This document shows, in pieces, positions 55,973 through 64,000 of a DNA stretch of 64,000 nt. How positions within the stretch are numbered: the stretch's first letter is position 1; each line of letters starts with the position of its first letter. The notes under the pieces were generated by a model. The model was given only the letters and a program-made list of their open reading frames with translations. It was not told the DNA's origin and did no database searches. Made by a program: the position numbers and the translations under genes. This stretch comes from Leucobacter tenebrionis (GTDB taxonomy: Bacteria; Actinomycetota; Actinomycetes; Actinomycetales; Microbacteriaceae). The stretch covers positions 2,914,001 through 2,978,000 of the forward strand of contig NZ_CP082322.1 in NCBI RefSeq assembly GCF_019884725.1. The letters are read 5' to 3'.

Positions 55973-56521
55973 ATGATCAACACAATCGTTGTTGCTGCTG
56001 AGACCGCGGACCACAACCCGCTGCTCCCCGCGACGTACGACATCGTATGGTCGGCAGTCATCTTCGTCATCCTGCTCATCGCATTCTGGAAGGTCTTCCT
56101 TCCCAAGATGCAGGCGATGCTCGATGCCCGCGCAGAGGCCATCGAGGGCAACATCGCCAAGGCCGATGAGGCCCAGGCGAAGGCGGAGGCCGCGCTGCAG
56201 GAGTACACCGCGCAGCTCGCCAGCGCTCGCGAAGAGGCCGGTGTGATCCGCGAGGACGCCCGCGCCGACGGCGACAAGATCCGCGCCAAGGCCCGCGAAG
56301 AGGCCATCGCCGAGCAGGCCCGCATCGCGCAGGCGGCTCAGGCGCAGATCGAGGCGGAGCGCCAGAGCGCGGTCGTCTCGCTGCGCAAGGACGTCGGCTC
56401 GCTGGCCCTCGGTCTCGCTTCCAGCGTGGTCGGTGAGAGCCTCGCCGACGACCAGAAGGCGTCGGCGCTCGTCGATCGCTTCCTCGCTGACCTCGAAGCA
56501 TCCGAGAAGGCGGCGAACTGA
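55973..56521 (+). CDS. atpF: F1Fo ATP synthase subunit b
   Basis: The 182-residue protein has one membrane helix (DIVWSAVIFVILLIAFWKVFLPKM, about residues 22-45) and a long alanine- and glutamate-rich helix that forms the peripheral stalk. GAGGAGG lies seven bases before the ATG. The last base of its stop is the first of the atpH start. Confidence 0.95.
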   Translation: MINTIVVAAETADHNPLLPATYDIVWSAVIFVILLIAFWKVFLPKMQAMLDARAEAIEGNIAKADEAQAKAEAALQEYTAQLASAREEAGVIREDARADGDKIRAKAREEAIAEQARIAQAAQAQIEAERQSAVVSLRKDVGSLALGLASSVVGESLADDQKASALVDRFLADLEASEKAAN

Positions 56522-57297
56522 TGGGAAGCGCGTCACGCGAAGCACTGGCCCAGGCGCGCACCGCGCTGCGGGCGGGAATCGACCCGGCCACCGGCGGCGA
56601 ACTGCTGCTGGCGGCGGATCGGATCGCCGAGAGCCCCGCACTCGCCTCGGCGCTCGGCGACGCCTCGGCGAGCGCCGAGGGCAAGGGGCAGATCGTCGCA
56701 CGGCTCTTCGGCGGGCTGACCGCTGACGCGCGCTCCGTGCTCACCGCCGCCGTCCAGGCGCGCTGGTCGAACGTCGACGAGTTCGTCTCGGGCGTCGAGG
56801 AGCTCGGCCTCCGCGCCGAGGGCCTCGCCAACCCGGCGCTCTCCGACGAACTGCTCGCGGTCGCCGATCTGGTCGACCGCAACCATGAGCTGCAGCTCAG
56901 CCTGGGCAGCAAGCTCGTCGATCCGACGGGCAAGGTCGCGCTCGTGCAGCGCCTGCTCGCCGGCAAGACCTCGGCCTCCGCGGTCTCGGTCGTCAGCCAC
57001 CTCGTCGCGAACCCGCGCGGCCGCAGGCTCGACGCCTCGCTCCGCAGCGCCGCTCGTATTGCCGCCGACCAGAACGGCAGTGATCTCGCAACCGTCACGG
57101 TTGCGGCACCGCTCTCGGCTGCGCAGCAGGAGCGGCTCGCTCGGGCACTCGAGCAGTCCGCCGGTCGTCCGGTGAAGATCACCACCGTCATCGATCCCGA
57201 GCTCATCGGCGGTGTGCGCATCCAGATCGCCGACGACGTGATCGACGGCAGCGTTCGCGCTCGCCTCGACGACCTTCGACAGCAGCTCGCAGCATAG
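56521..57297 (+). CDS. atpH: F1Fo ATP synthase subunit delta
   Basis: The 258-residue protein links the b stalk to F1. It shows an N-terminal helical domain and the conserved C-terminal part (SVVSHLVANPRGRRLDASL, ATVTVAAPLSAAQQERLARAL, VIDPELIGGVRIQIADDVIDGSVRARLDDLR). It is longer than the E. coli subunit (177 residues), as usual in actinobacteria. TGATG couples it to atpF. Confidence 0.95.
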   Translation: MGSASREALAQARTALRAGIDPATGGELLLAADRIAESPALASALGDASASAEGKGQIVARLFGGLTADARSVLTAAVQARWSNVDEFVSGVEELGLRAEGLANPALSDELLAVADLVDRNHELQLSLGSKLVDPTGKVALVQRLLAGKTSASAVSVVSHLVANPRGRRLDASLRSAARIAADQNGSDLATVTVAAPLSAAQQERLARALEQSAGRPVKITTVIDPELIGGVRIQIADDVIDGSVRARLDDLRQQLAA

Positions 57298-57351
57298 GGC
57301 ACAACTTTTCACCCCGGGGGCGGCGCTTCCGGATCAGACAGAGGAAACGAA

Positions 57352-58977
57352 ATGGCAGAACTCTCAATCAGCCCGGACGAGATCCGCGACGCGCTGAATG
57401 ACTTCGCAGCGTCGTACGAGCCGGCCCAGGCGGAGAAGACCGAGGTCGGCACGGTGGTCGATGCCGCAGACGGCATCGCCCACGTCGAGGGCCTCCCCGG
57501 CGTAATGGCGAACGAGCTGGTGCGCTTCGCAGACGGCACCCTGGGCCTCGCCCAGAATCTCGAGGAGAACGAGATCGGTGTCATCGTGCTCGGCGAGTTC
57601 ACCGGCATCGAAGAGGGCCAGCAGGTCACCCGCACCGGCGAGGTGCTCTCGGTGCCCGTGGGCGAGGGCTACCTCGGCCGCGTGGTCGACCCGCTCGGCA
57701 ACCCGATCGACGGTCTCGGCGAGATCGCCGGTATCGAGGGCCGTCGCGCTCTCGAGCTGCAGGCGCCCGGCGTCATGCAGCGCAAGTCGGTGCACGAGCC
57801 GCTGCAGACCGGCATCAAGGCGATCGACGCCATGATCCCCGTCGGCCGCGGCCAGCGCCAGCTCATCATCGGCGACCGCCAGACCGGCAAGACCGCGATC
57901 GCGATCGACACCATCATCAACCAGAAGGCCAACTGGGAGTCGGGCGACAAGACGAAGCAGGTCCGCTGCATCTACGTCGCGATCGGCCAGAAGGGCTCGA
58001 CCATCGCCTCGGTGAAGGGTGCGCTCGAGGACGCGGGTGCGATGGAGTACACCACCATCGTCGCGTCGCCGGCCTCCGATCCCGCAGGCTTCAAGTACCT
58101 GGCGCCCTACACCGGCTCGGCTATCGGCCAGCACTGGATGTACGACGGCAAGCACGTGCTCATCATCTTCGACGATCTGTCGAAGCAGGCCGAGGCCTAC
58201 CGCGCCGTGTCGCTGCTGCTCCGCCGCCCGCCGGGGCGCGAGGCCTACCCGGGCGACGTCTTCTACCTGCACTCCCGTCTGCTGGAGCGCTGCGCGAAGC
58301 TCTCGGACGAGCTGGGCGCGGGGTCGATGACCGGTCTGCCGATCATCGAGACGAAGGCGAACGACGTCTCGGCCTACATCCCGACCAACGTGATCTCGAT
58401 CACCGACGGCCAGATCTTCCTCCAGTCCGACCTCTTCAACGCGAACCAGCGCCCCGCGGTCGACGTGGGCATCTCGGTCTCGCGAGTCGGCGGCGACGCC
58501 CAGGTGAAGTCGATCAAGAAGGTCTCCGGTACCCTCAAGCTCGAGCTCGCCCAGTACCGTGCACTCGAGGCGTTCGCGATGTTCGCATCCGATCTCGACG
58601 CGGCCAGCCGCCGCCAGCTCGAGCGAGGCGCCCGCCTCACCGAGCTGCTCAAGCAGCCGCAGTACACCCCGTACCCGGTCGAGGAGCAGACCGTGTCGAT
58701 CTGGGCCGGTACCAACGGGTTCCTCGACGAGGTTCCGGTGGAGGACATCCTGCGCTTCGAGCGCGAGTTCCTCGACTACCTCGGCCGCAACTCCGAGGCG
58801 CTGAACACGCTCCGCGCGACCAACGTGCTCGACGACGACACCGTTGCCGAGATCACCGCGCAGATCGAGAAGTTCAAGAGCGAGTTCCGCACCTCGGCCG
58901 GCAAGAGCCTGAACGAGCAGTTCGACGCGCTCGACGAGGCAGAGATCAAGCAGGAGCAGCTGGTCGTCAAGAAGTAG
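57352..58977 (+). CDS. atpA: F1Fo ATP synthase subunit alpha
   Basis: The 541-residue subunit contains the P-loop GDRQTGKTA, the Walker B region [12 protein letters not shown] and the signature [13 protein letters not shown] with the arginine contributed to the beta active site. [24 protein letters not shown] is strongly conserved. AGAGGAAA precedes the ATG. It forms the non-catalytic nucleotide sites of F1. Confidence 0.98.
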   Translation: MAELSISPDEIRDALNDFAASYEPAQAEKTEVGTVVDAADGIAHVEGLPGVMANELVRFADGTLGLAQNLEENEIGVIVLGEFTGIEEGQQVTRTGEVLSVPVGEGYLGRVVDPLGNPIDGLGEIAGIEGRRALELQAPGVMQRKSVHEPLQTGIKAIDAMIPVGRGQRQLIIGDRQTGKTAIAIDTIINQKANWESGDKTKQVRCIYVAIGQKGSTIASVKGALEDAGAMEYTTIVASPASDPAGFKYLAPYTGSAIGQHWMYDGKHVLIIFDDLSKQAEAYRAVSLLLRRPPGREAYPGDVFYLHSRLLERCAKLSDELGAGSMTGLPIIETKANDVSAYIPTNVISITDGQIFLQSDLFNANQRPAVDVGISVSRVGGDAQVKSIKKVSGTLKLELAQYRALEAFAMFASDLDAASRRQLERGARLTELLKQPQYTPYPVEEQTVSIWAGTNGFLDEVPVEDILRFEREFLDYLGRNSEALNTLRATNVLDDDTVAEITAQIEKFKSEFRTSAGKSLNEQFDALDEAEIKQEQLVVKK

Positions 58978-59058
58978 CGACGGATCCAGGCGGGGGCGCA
59001 AGCCCCCGCCGATCCCGAACTATCTCGACCAGCCAGCCCCGACCAGTACAGGAGAGAC

Positions 59059-59949
59059 ATGGGAGCGCAACTTCGGGTCTACCGGCAGAAGATTCGTTCT
59101 GCCCAGACGACCAAGAAGATCACCCGTGCGATGGAGCTGATCGCAGCCTCTCGCATTCAGAAGGCGAAGGCCCGCGCCGAGGCGTCGACGCCGTACGCCA
59201 CCGCGATCACCCGGGCGGTGTCCGCCGTCGCCACGCACTCGAACACCGCCCACCCGCTGCTCGTCGAGGCCGACAAGGTCGAGCGCGCCGCAGTGGTGAT
59301 CTTCACCTCCGACCGCGGTCTTGCGGGCGCCTTCAACTCGCAGGTGCTGCGCGAGGCGGAGGAGCTCACCGAGCTGCTCCACGACGAGGGCAAGGAAGTC
59401 GTGTACTACCTGATCGGCCGCAAGGCCCAGGGGTACTTCTCCTTCCGTCGTCGTCCGTCGGAGCGCGTGTGGACCGGTGACACCGAGAACCCCGCCTTCG
59501 AGACGGCGAAGGAGGTCGCGGAGTCTCTGCTCGAGATCTTCGCCCGCCCCGCCGAAGAGGGCGGCGCGCAGGAGATCCACCTCGTCTACAACCGGCTCAT
59601 CAGCATGGTGAGCCAGGTTCCCGAGGTGCACCGCCTGCTCCCGCTGCAGGTCGTCGAGGGCGTCGCGGAGGCGACGGACGCACCCGAGGCGCTGTACGAG
59701 TTCGAGCCCGACGCAGACACGGTGCTCGACCAGCTGCTGCCGGCCTACATCGAGTCGCGCATCTTCAACGCCATGCTGGAGTCGGCCGCCGCCAAGCACG
59801 CGGCCACGCAGAAGGCGATGAAGTCGGCGAGCGACAACGCCGACGCGCTGATCCGCGATTACACGCGCCTCGCGAACAACGCTCGCCAGGCCGAGATCAC
59901 CCAGCAGATTTCCGAGATCGTAGGCGGCGCCGACGCGCTGTCGAGCTAG
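59059..59949 (+). CDS. atpG: F1Fo ATP synthase subunit gamma
   Basis: The 296-residue subunit is the rotor shaft. The N-terminal coiled coil ([27 protein letters not shown]), the central [20 protein letters not shown] and the C-terminal helix ([30 protein letters not shown]) are typical. A GGAGAG site precedes the ATG. Confidence 0.97.
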   Translation: MGAQLRVYRQKIRSAQTTKKITRAMELIAASRIQKAKARAEASTPYATAITRAVSAVATHSNTAHPLLVEADKVERAAVVIFTSDRGLAGAFNSQVLREAEELTELLHDEGKEVVYYLIGRKAQGYFSFRRRPSERVWTGDTENPAFETAKEVAESLLEIFARPAEEGGAQEIHLVYNRLISMVSQVPEVHRLLPLQVVEGVAEATDAPEALYEFEPDADTVLDQLLPAYIESRIFNAMLESAAAKHAATQKAMKSASDNADALIRDYTRLANNARQAEITQQISEIVGGADALSS

Positions 59950-61434
<1,485 letters not shown>

Positions 61435-61437
61435 GCC

Positions 61438-61695
61438 ATGGCGCTCAACGTGAGTGTCGTCTCGGCCGATAGTGAGGTCTGGGCCGGCGAGGCAGCCCAG
61501 GTCGTCGCGAAGACGGTCGAGGGCGAGATCGGCATCCTCGGTGGGCACGAGCCGCTGCTCGCCCTGCTCGCGCAGGGCGAGGTGCGGGTCACCACCGCCG
61601 GCGGCGAGAAGATCGCGGTCGATGCCGAGGGGGGTTTCCTCTCGGTCGATCACGACACCGTGACCATCGTCGCGGGAAGGGCAGCGCTCGTCTAG
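61438..61695 (+). CDS. atpC: F1Fo ATP synthase subunit epsilon
   Basis: The 85-residue subunit consists only of the N-terminal beta-sandwich (LNVSVVSADSEVWAGEAAQVVAKTVEGEIGILGGHEPLLALL). The C-terminal helical hairpin of E. coli epsilon (139 residues), which can inhibit ATP hydrolysis, is absent; short forms are known in actinobacteria. It starts three bases after atpD. Confidence 0.94.
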   Translation: MALNVSVVSADSEVWAGEAAQVVAKTVEGEIGILGGHEPLLALLAQGEVRVTTAGGEKIAVDAEGGFLSVDHDTVTIVAGRAALV

Positions 61696-61716
61696 TCCCG
61701 CCCTCCCTCCGACGTC

Positions 61717-61761
61717 GAGGCCGGATCCGCTCTTCGTGAGCGGCTCCGGCCTCTCGTCTTT
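61717..61761 (+). terminator. Terminator of the atp operon
   Basis: GAGGCCGGATCCGCTC (61717-61732) pairs with GAGCGGCTCCGGCCTC (61738-61753) with one mismatch and loop TTCGT, followed by TCGTCTTT. It is the most conventional intrinsic terminator in the window. Confidence 0.8.
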
Positions 61762-61839
61762 CCCCACCCGTCCCCGTCCCGACTCCGATTCGCGCCGGAG
61801 CCTCCGCCATGCCCGTGCGAATCAGAACAGGAGACCTTC

Positions 61840-62691
61840 ATGCTGATTCTGCTGCCGCCCTCCGAGACGAAGCGCGTCGGCGGCGAGGGAGTGCTGCAGC
61901 CGGAGACCCTGCACGGGCACCAGCACGAGGAGATGCGCCTGGTGCGACGCAGGGTGCGCGAGGCCCTCGAGGAGCTGAGCCGCGGTGACGAGGAGACCGC
62001 GGCGAAGGCGCTCAAACTGGGCGTGAAGAACCGCTCTGAACTGCAGCACAACCTGCGCCTGGACGAGAGCGGCGTGATGCCCGCGATCGAGCGCTACACG
62101 GGGGTGCTCTACGACGCGCTCGACGTGGCCTCGCTCGATGCCTCGGCGCGCGAGTGGCTCTCGAAGCACGTGCTCGTGCAATCGGCGCTGCTCGGCCTGG
62201 TGGGGGCGGGTGATCCGATCCCCGCGTATCGTCTTTCCGCCGGCTCGCGCCTGCCCGCCCTCGGTGCACCGCTCAAGCGCCTCTGGGCGGAGGCCCACGC
62301 GCGACTCGGGTGGAACCGGGCGGGGTTCGTGCTCGATCTCCGGTCGAAGGACTACGTCGCGCTCGCGCCGCTGCCGTCCGGCACGGGCCTCTTACTGCAT
62401 GTCGTGCAGCGCGGCGCCGACGGCGAGGTGCGTGCCCTCAATCACTTCAACAAGGCCGCGAAGGGCGACCTCGTGCGTCGTCTGGCCCGATCCGGAGCCG
62501 ACATCGACTCCGCGGACGACCTTCTCGCCTGGGCCGCCGACGAGAAGCTCGAGATGACTCTCGACGCGGGCTCGGGCGTCGTCACGCTGGTCACGGAGCT
62601 CGGGCCCCGGCTCCAGGGTCGTCGGCGGTCACCGGAGCGCGGTAGGATACTCGGGTGTCTCGGAGGTGGAAGCAGTGACCGCGCGCGGTGA
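61840..62691 (+). CDS. yaaA: YaaA family (DUF328) peroxide-stress protein
   Basis: The 283-residue protein starts with LILLPPSETKR and contains RYTGVLYDALD, RLWAEAHARLG and NHFNKAAKGDLVRRLARSG, all typical of YaaA. In E. coli YaaA lowers intracellular iron during peroxide stress and binds DNA; the role in actinobacteria is untested. The 3' end overlaps the probable start of the PP2C gene by 17 bases. The ATG follows GGAG by 12 bases. Confidence 0.92.
   Translation: MLILLPPSETKRVGGEGVLQPETLHGHQHEEMRLVRRRVREALEELSRGDEETAAKALKLGVKNRSELQHNLRLDESGVMPAIERYTGVLYDALDVASLDASAREWLSKHVLVQSALLGLVGAGDPIPAYRLSAGSRLPALGAPLKRLWAEAHARLGWNRAGFVLDLRSKDYVALAPLPSGTGLLLHVVQRGADGEVRALNHFNKAAKGDLVRRLARSGADIDSADDLLAWAADEKLEMTLDAGSGVVTLVTELGPRLQGRRRSPERGRILGCLGGGSSDRAR
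62643..62648 (+). promoter_or_regulatory. -10 box of the PP2C gene
   Basis: TAGGAT lies inside the 3' end of yaaA, 26 bases before GTG 62675, leaving room for the GGAGG site at 62662-62666. Confidence 0.5.
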
Positions 62692-63508
62692 GAATGCATC
62701 GCGGCGCCGTCTGCGCTACCGCAAAGACTGCGACCTCGAGATCGAGCTCTCGTGGTTCGGACTGACGGACGTCGGGCGACGACGCGACACGAATCAGGAC
62801 AGCTACGTCACGATCCCGCCCATCTTCGCCGTCGCCGACGGGATGGGCGGTCACTCGGCCGGCGAGATCGCCTCGGCGGCCGTGGTACGGCGCCTCGCGG
62901 AGCTCGGGGGCACTGCGAACGTCACTGAGCGCGACATCGATGAGGTGCTCGGCGACGCCGTCGACGACATCGAACTCGATGCGGGGGAGACCGAGCTGGG
63001 CGCGGGCACGACCGTGACGGGCGTGTGCCTGAGCACCGAGGACGAGCCGACCTGGCGGGTCTTCAACATCGGCGACTCACGTGTCTACCAGTATTTCAAG
63101 GGCGCTCTCAGCCAGATCACCGTGGATCACTCCGTCGTGCAGCACCTCATCGACACGGGTGCGATCAGCGAGGAGGAGGCGGAGGTGCACCCTCACGCCA
63201 ACGTGATCACCCGGGCTGTCGGGTTCAATGAGGCGCCCATCCCCGACTACACCTCGCTCGCCCTCATCCCCGGCCAGCGACTCCTCATCTGCTCCGACGG
63301 GCTCACCAAGGAGCTCACGGATATCGGCATCCAGCACTATCTGGCGTCGCAGCCGACAGCGGAGGAGGCGGCCCGCACGCTCGTGCAGCAGGCGCTCGAC
63401 AACGCGGGACGCGACAACGTGACCGTGATCGTGATCGACGTGCACGCCGTGGGCGACGTGGTGGATACCGGCAGCTTCGAGGCGTCGGGCCTCGAGATCA
63501 CGGCGTAG
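62675..63508 (+). CDS. PP2C-family protein serine/threonine phosphatase
   Basis: The 277-residue metal-dependent phosphatase has the PP2C motifs RRDTNQDSY, FAVADGMGGHSAGEIAS, LLICSDGLTKEL and GRDNVTVIVIDV; the aspartates bind the two metal ions. There is no membrane segment or sensor domain, so it is soluble and general. Bacterial members reverse PknB-type kinases. GTG 62675 is preferred over GTG 62666 because GGAGG is eight bases upstream of the former. Confidence 0.93.
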   Translation: MTARGENASRRRLRYRKDCDLEIELSWFGLTDVGRRRDTNQDSYVTIPPIFAVADGMGGHSAGEIASAAVVRRLAELGGTANVTERDIDEVLGDAVDDIELDAGETELGAGTTVTGVCLSTEDEPTWRVFNIGDSRVYQYFKGALSQITVDHSVVQHLIDTGAISEEEAEVHPHANVITRAVGFNEAPIPDYTSLALIPGQRLLICSDGLTKELTDIGIQHYLASQPTAEEAARTLVQQALDNAGRDNVTVIVIDVHAVGDVVDTGSFEASGLEITA

Positions 63509-63568
63509 GGCCTGGCGGGTCGGCCCGCTCCTCGCCCGGTTTCTCGCCCGGGCCGGAGCCCCATCACG

Positions 63569-63628
63569 CTCGAAAGGCGGATATTGCATGAGGATCCGTG
63601 GATCCTCATGCAATATCCGCCTTTCGAG
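63569..63628. repeat. 60-bp palindrome, family D copy 2
   Basis: Two perfect 29-bp arms (63569-63597 and 63600-63628) flank GT. The ends CTCGAAAGG/CCTTTCGAG and the centre match the palindrome at 31442-31497. It lies between the convergent PP2C and gabT genes and could stop both transcripts. Confidence 0.92.
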
Positions 63629-63657
63629 GTGAAGAACGAAGCCCTCTGGGGCCGGAG

Positions 63658-64000
63658 TTACGCGGCTGCGAAGGCCTCGTCGAGCACGCCGATGACGTCC
63701 TCGATGAGTTCATCGGTCATCTTCAGCGAGGGCAGGAAGCGGATGCCCTGGTTGTAGATGCCGGTGCTCAGCAGCACGACCCCCTGTTTCGCAGCGAAGT
63801 CGATGACGTGCGAGACGAGCGCGGCGTCGGGCTCGAGGGTGCCGGGCTTCACGAGCTCGATCGCGAGCATCGCACCGCGGCCGCGCACCTCGGCGATGCT
63901 GTCGTACTTCTGCGCGAGCTGGTTCAGGCCCGCGGTGAAGGTGGCCTCGATCCGCTTCGCCTCGGCGAGCAGACCCTCCTGCTCGATCTGCTCGAACACC
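63658..64000 (-). CDS. gabT: C-terminal part of 4-aminobutyrate aminotransferase, cut by the window end
   Basis: The 114 visible residues (EQIEQEGLLAEAKRIEATF, EVRGRGAMLAIELVKPGTLEPDA, QGVVLLSTGIYNQGIRFLPSLKMTDELIEDVIGVLDEAF) match the end of class III PLP aminotransferases, closest to GabT by the YNQGIRFLPSL motif. The enzyme passes the amino group of GABA to 2-oxoglutarate. The gene continues beyond base 64000, so the frame has no true start here. Confidence 0.85.
   Translation of the reverse strand, partial: VFEQIEQEGLLAEAKRIEATFTAGLNQLAQKYDSIAEVRGRGAMLAIELVKPGTLEPDAALVSHVIDFAAKQGVVLLSTGIYNQGIRFLPSLKMTDELIEDVIGVLDEAFAAA

Overview
The window is a very GC-rich chromosomal segment of an actinobacterium. 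The actinobacterial order argS-lysA-hom-thrB-rho-prfA ... prmC-sua5-wecA-atpI-atpBEFHAGDC, frequent GTG starts, SufS-SufU type Fe-S assembly and many probable leaderless promoters fit a Microbacteriaceae-like genome; the genus cannot be fixed from sequence alone. No prophage, insertion sequence or CRISPR array is visible.

Layout. 1-9 kb: the tail of a nad operon (nadB end, nadC, a NifS-type cysteine desulfurase), a DUF4192 gene, an orphan SdhA/FrdA-like flavoprotein divergent from a LysR regulator, and a sufS-sufU-alkD operon. 9-22 kb: a TRIC-type channel, an MFS protein, a membrane-anchored DsbA-like protein, rsmI, an FKBP lipoprotein, the isoprenoid genes dxr and ispG around a site-2 protease and an M15 peptidase, a SRPBCC protein and a LOG-family protein. 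22-36 kb: a diguanylate cyclase, a decayed parDE pair, a UvrA-like ABC protein, a CitAB/DcuSR-type two-component system divergent from tctCBA, a CPBP-like membrane protein, aroQ, trmB and an MFS transporter. 36-64 kb: tRNA-Arg, argS, lysA, hom, thrB, a rho-locus gene, prfA, a block of five unrelated genes including cysK-cysE, then prmC, sua5, wecA, the complete F1Fo ATP synthase operon, yaaA, a PP2C phosphatase and the 3' end of gabT.

Most striking observation. The protein at the rho locus is recognisably Rho along its whole length, but it has lost the Walker A lysine and threonine, the catalytic glutamate segment, and the Q- and R-loop motifs that hydrolyse ATP and move RNA. It therefore looks like a pseudo-ATPase Rho with a ~350-residue disordered N-terminal extension.

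Second observation. Intergenic regions carry long, nearly perfect hairpins that fall into at least five sequence families, each found twice in this window at unlinked sites and mostly just downstream of genes. They have no clear U-tract. Whether they terminate transcription (perhaps where Rho activity is missing) or are small mobile repeats is open. A toxin gene reduced to a start-less C-terminal fragment behind its antitoxin, a leader ORF overlapping the lysA start, and a recurring TAnnnT box 6-8 bases before start codons (leaderless mRNA) are further points of interest.
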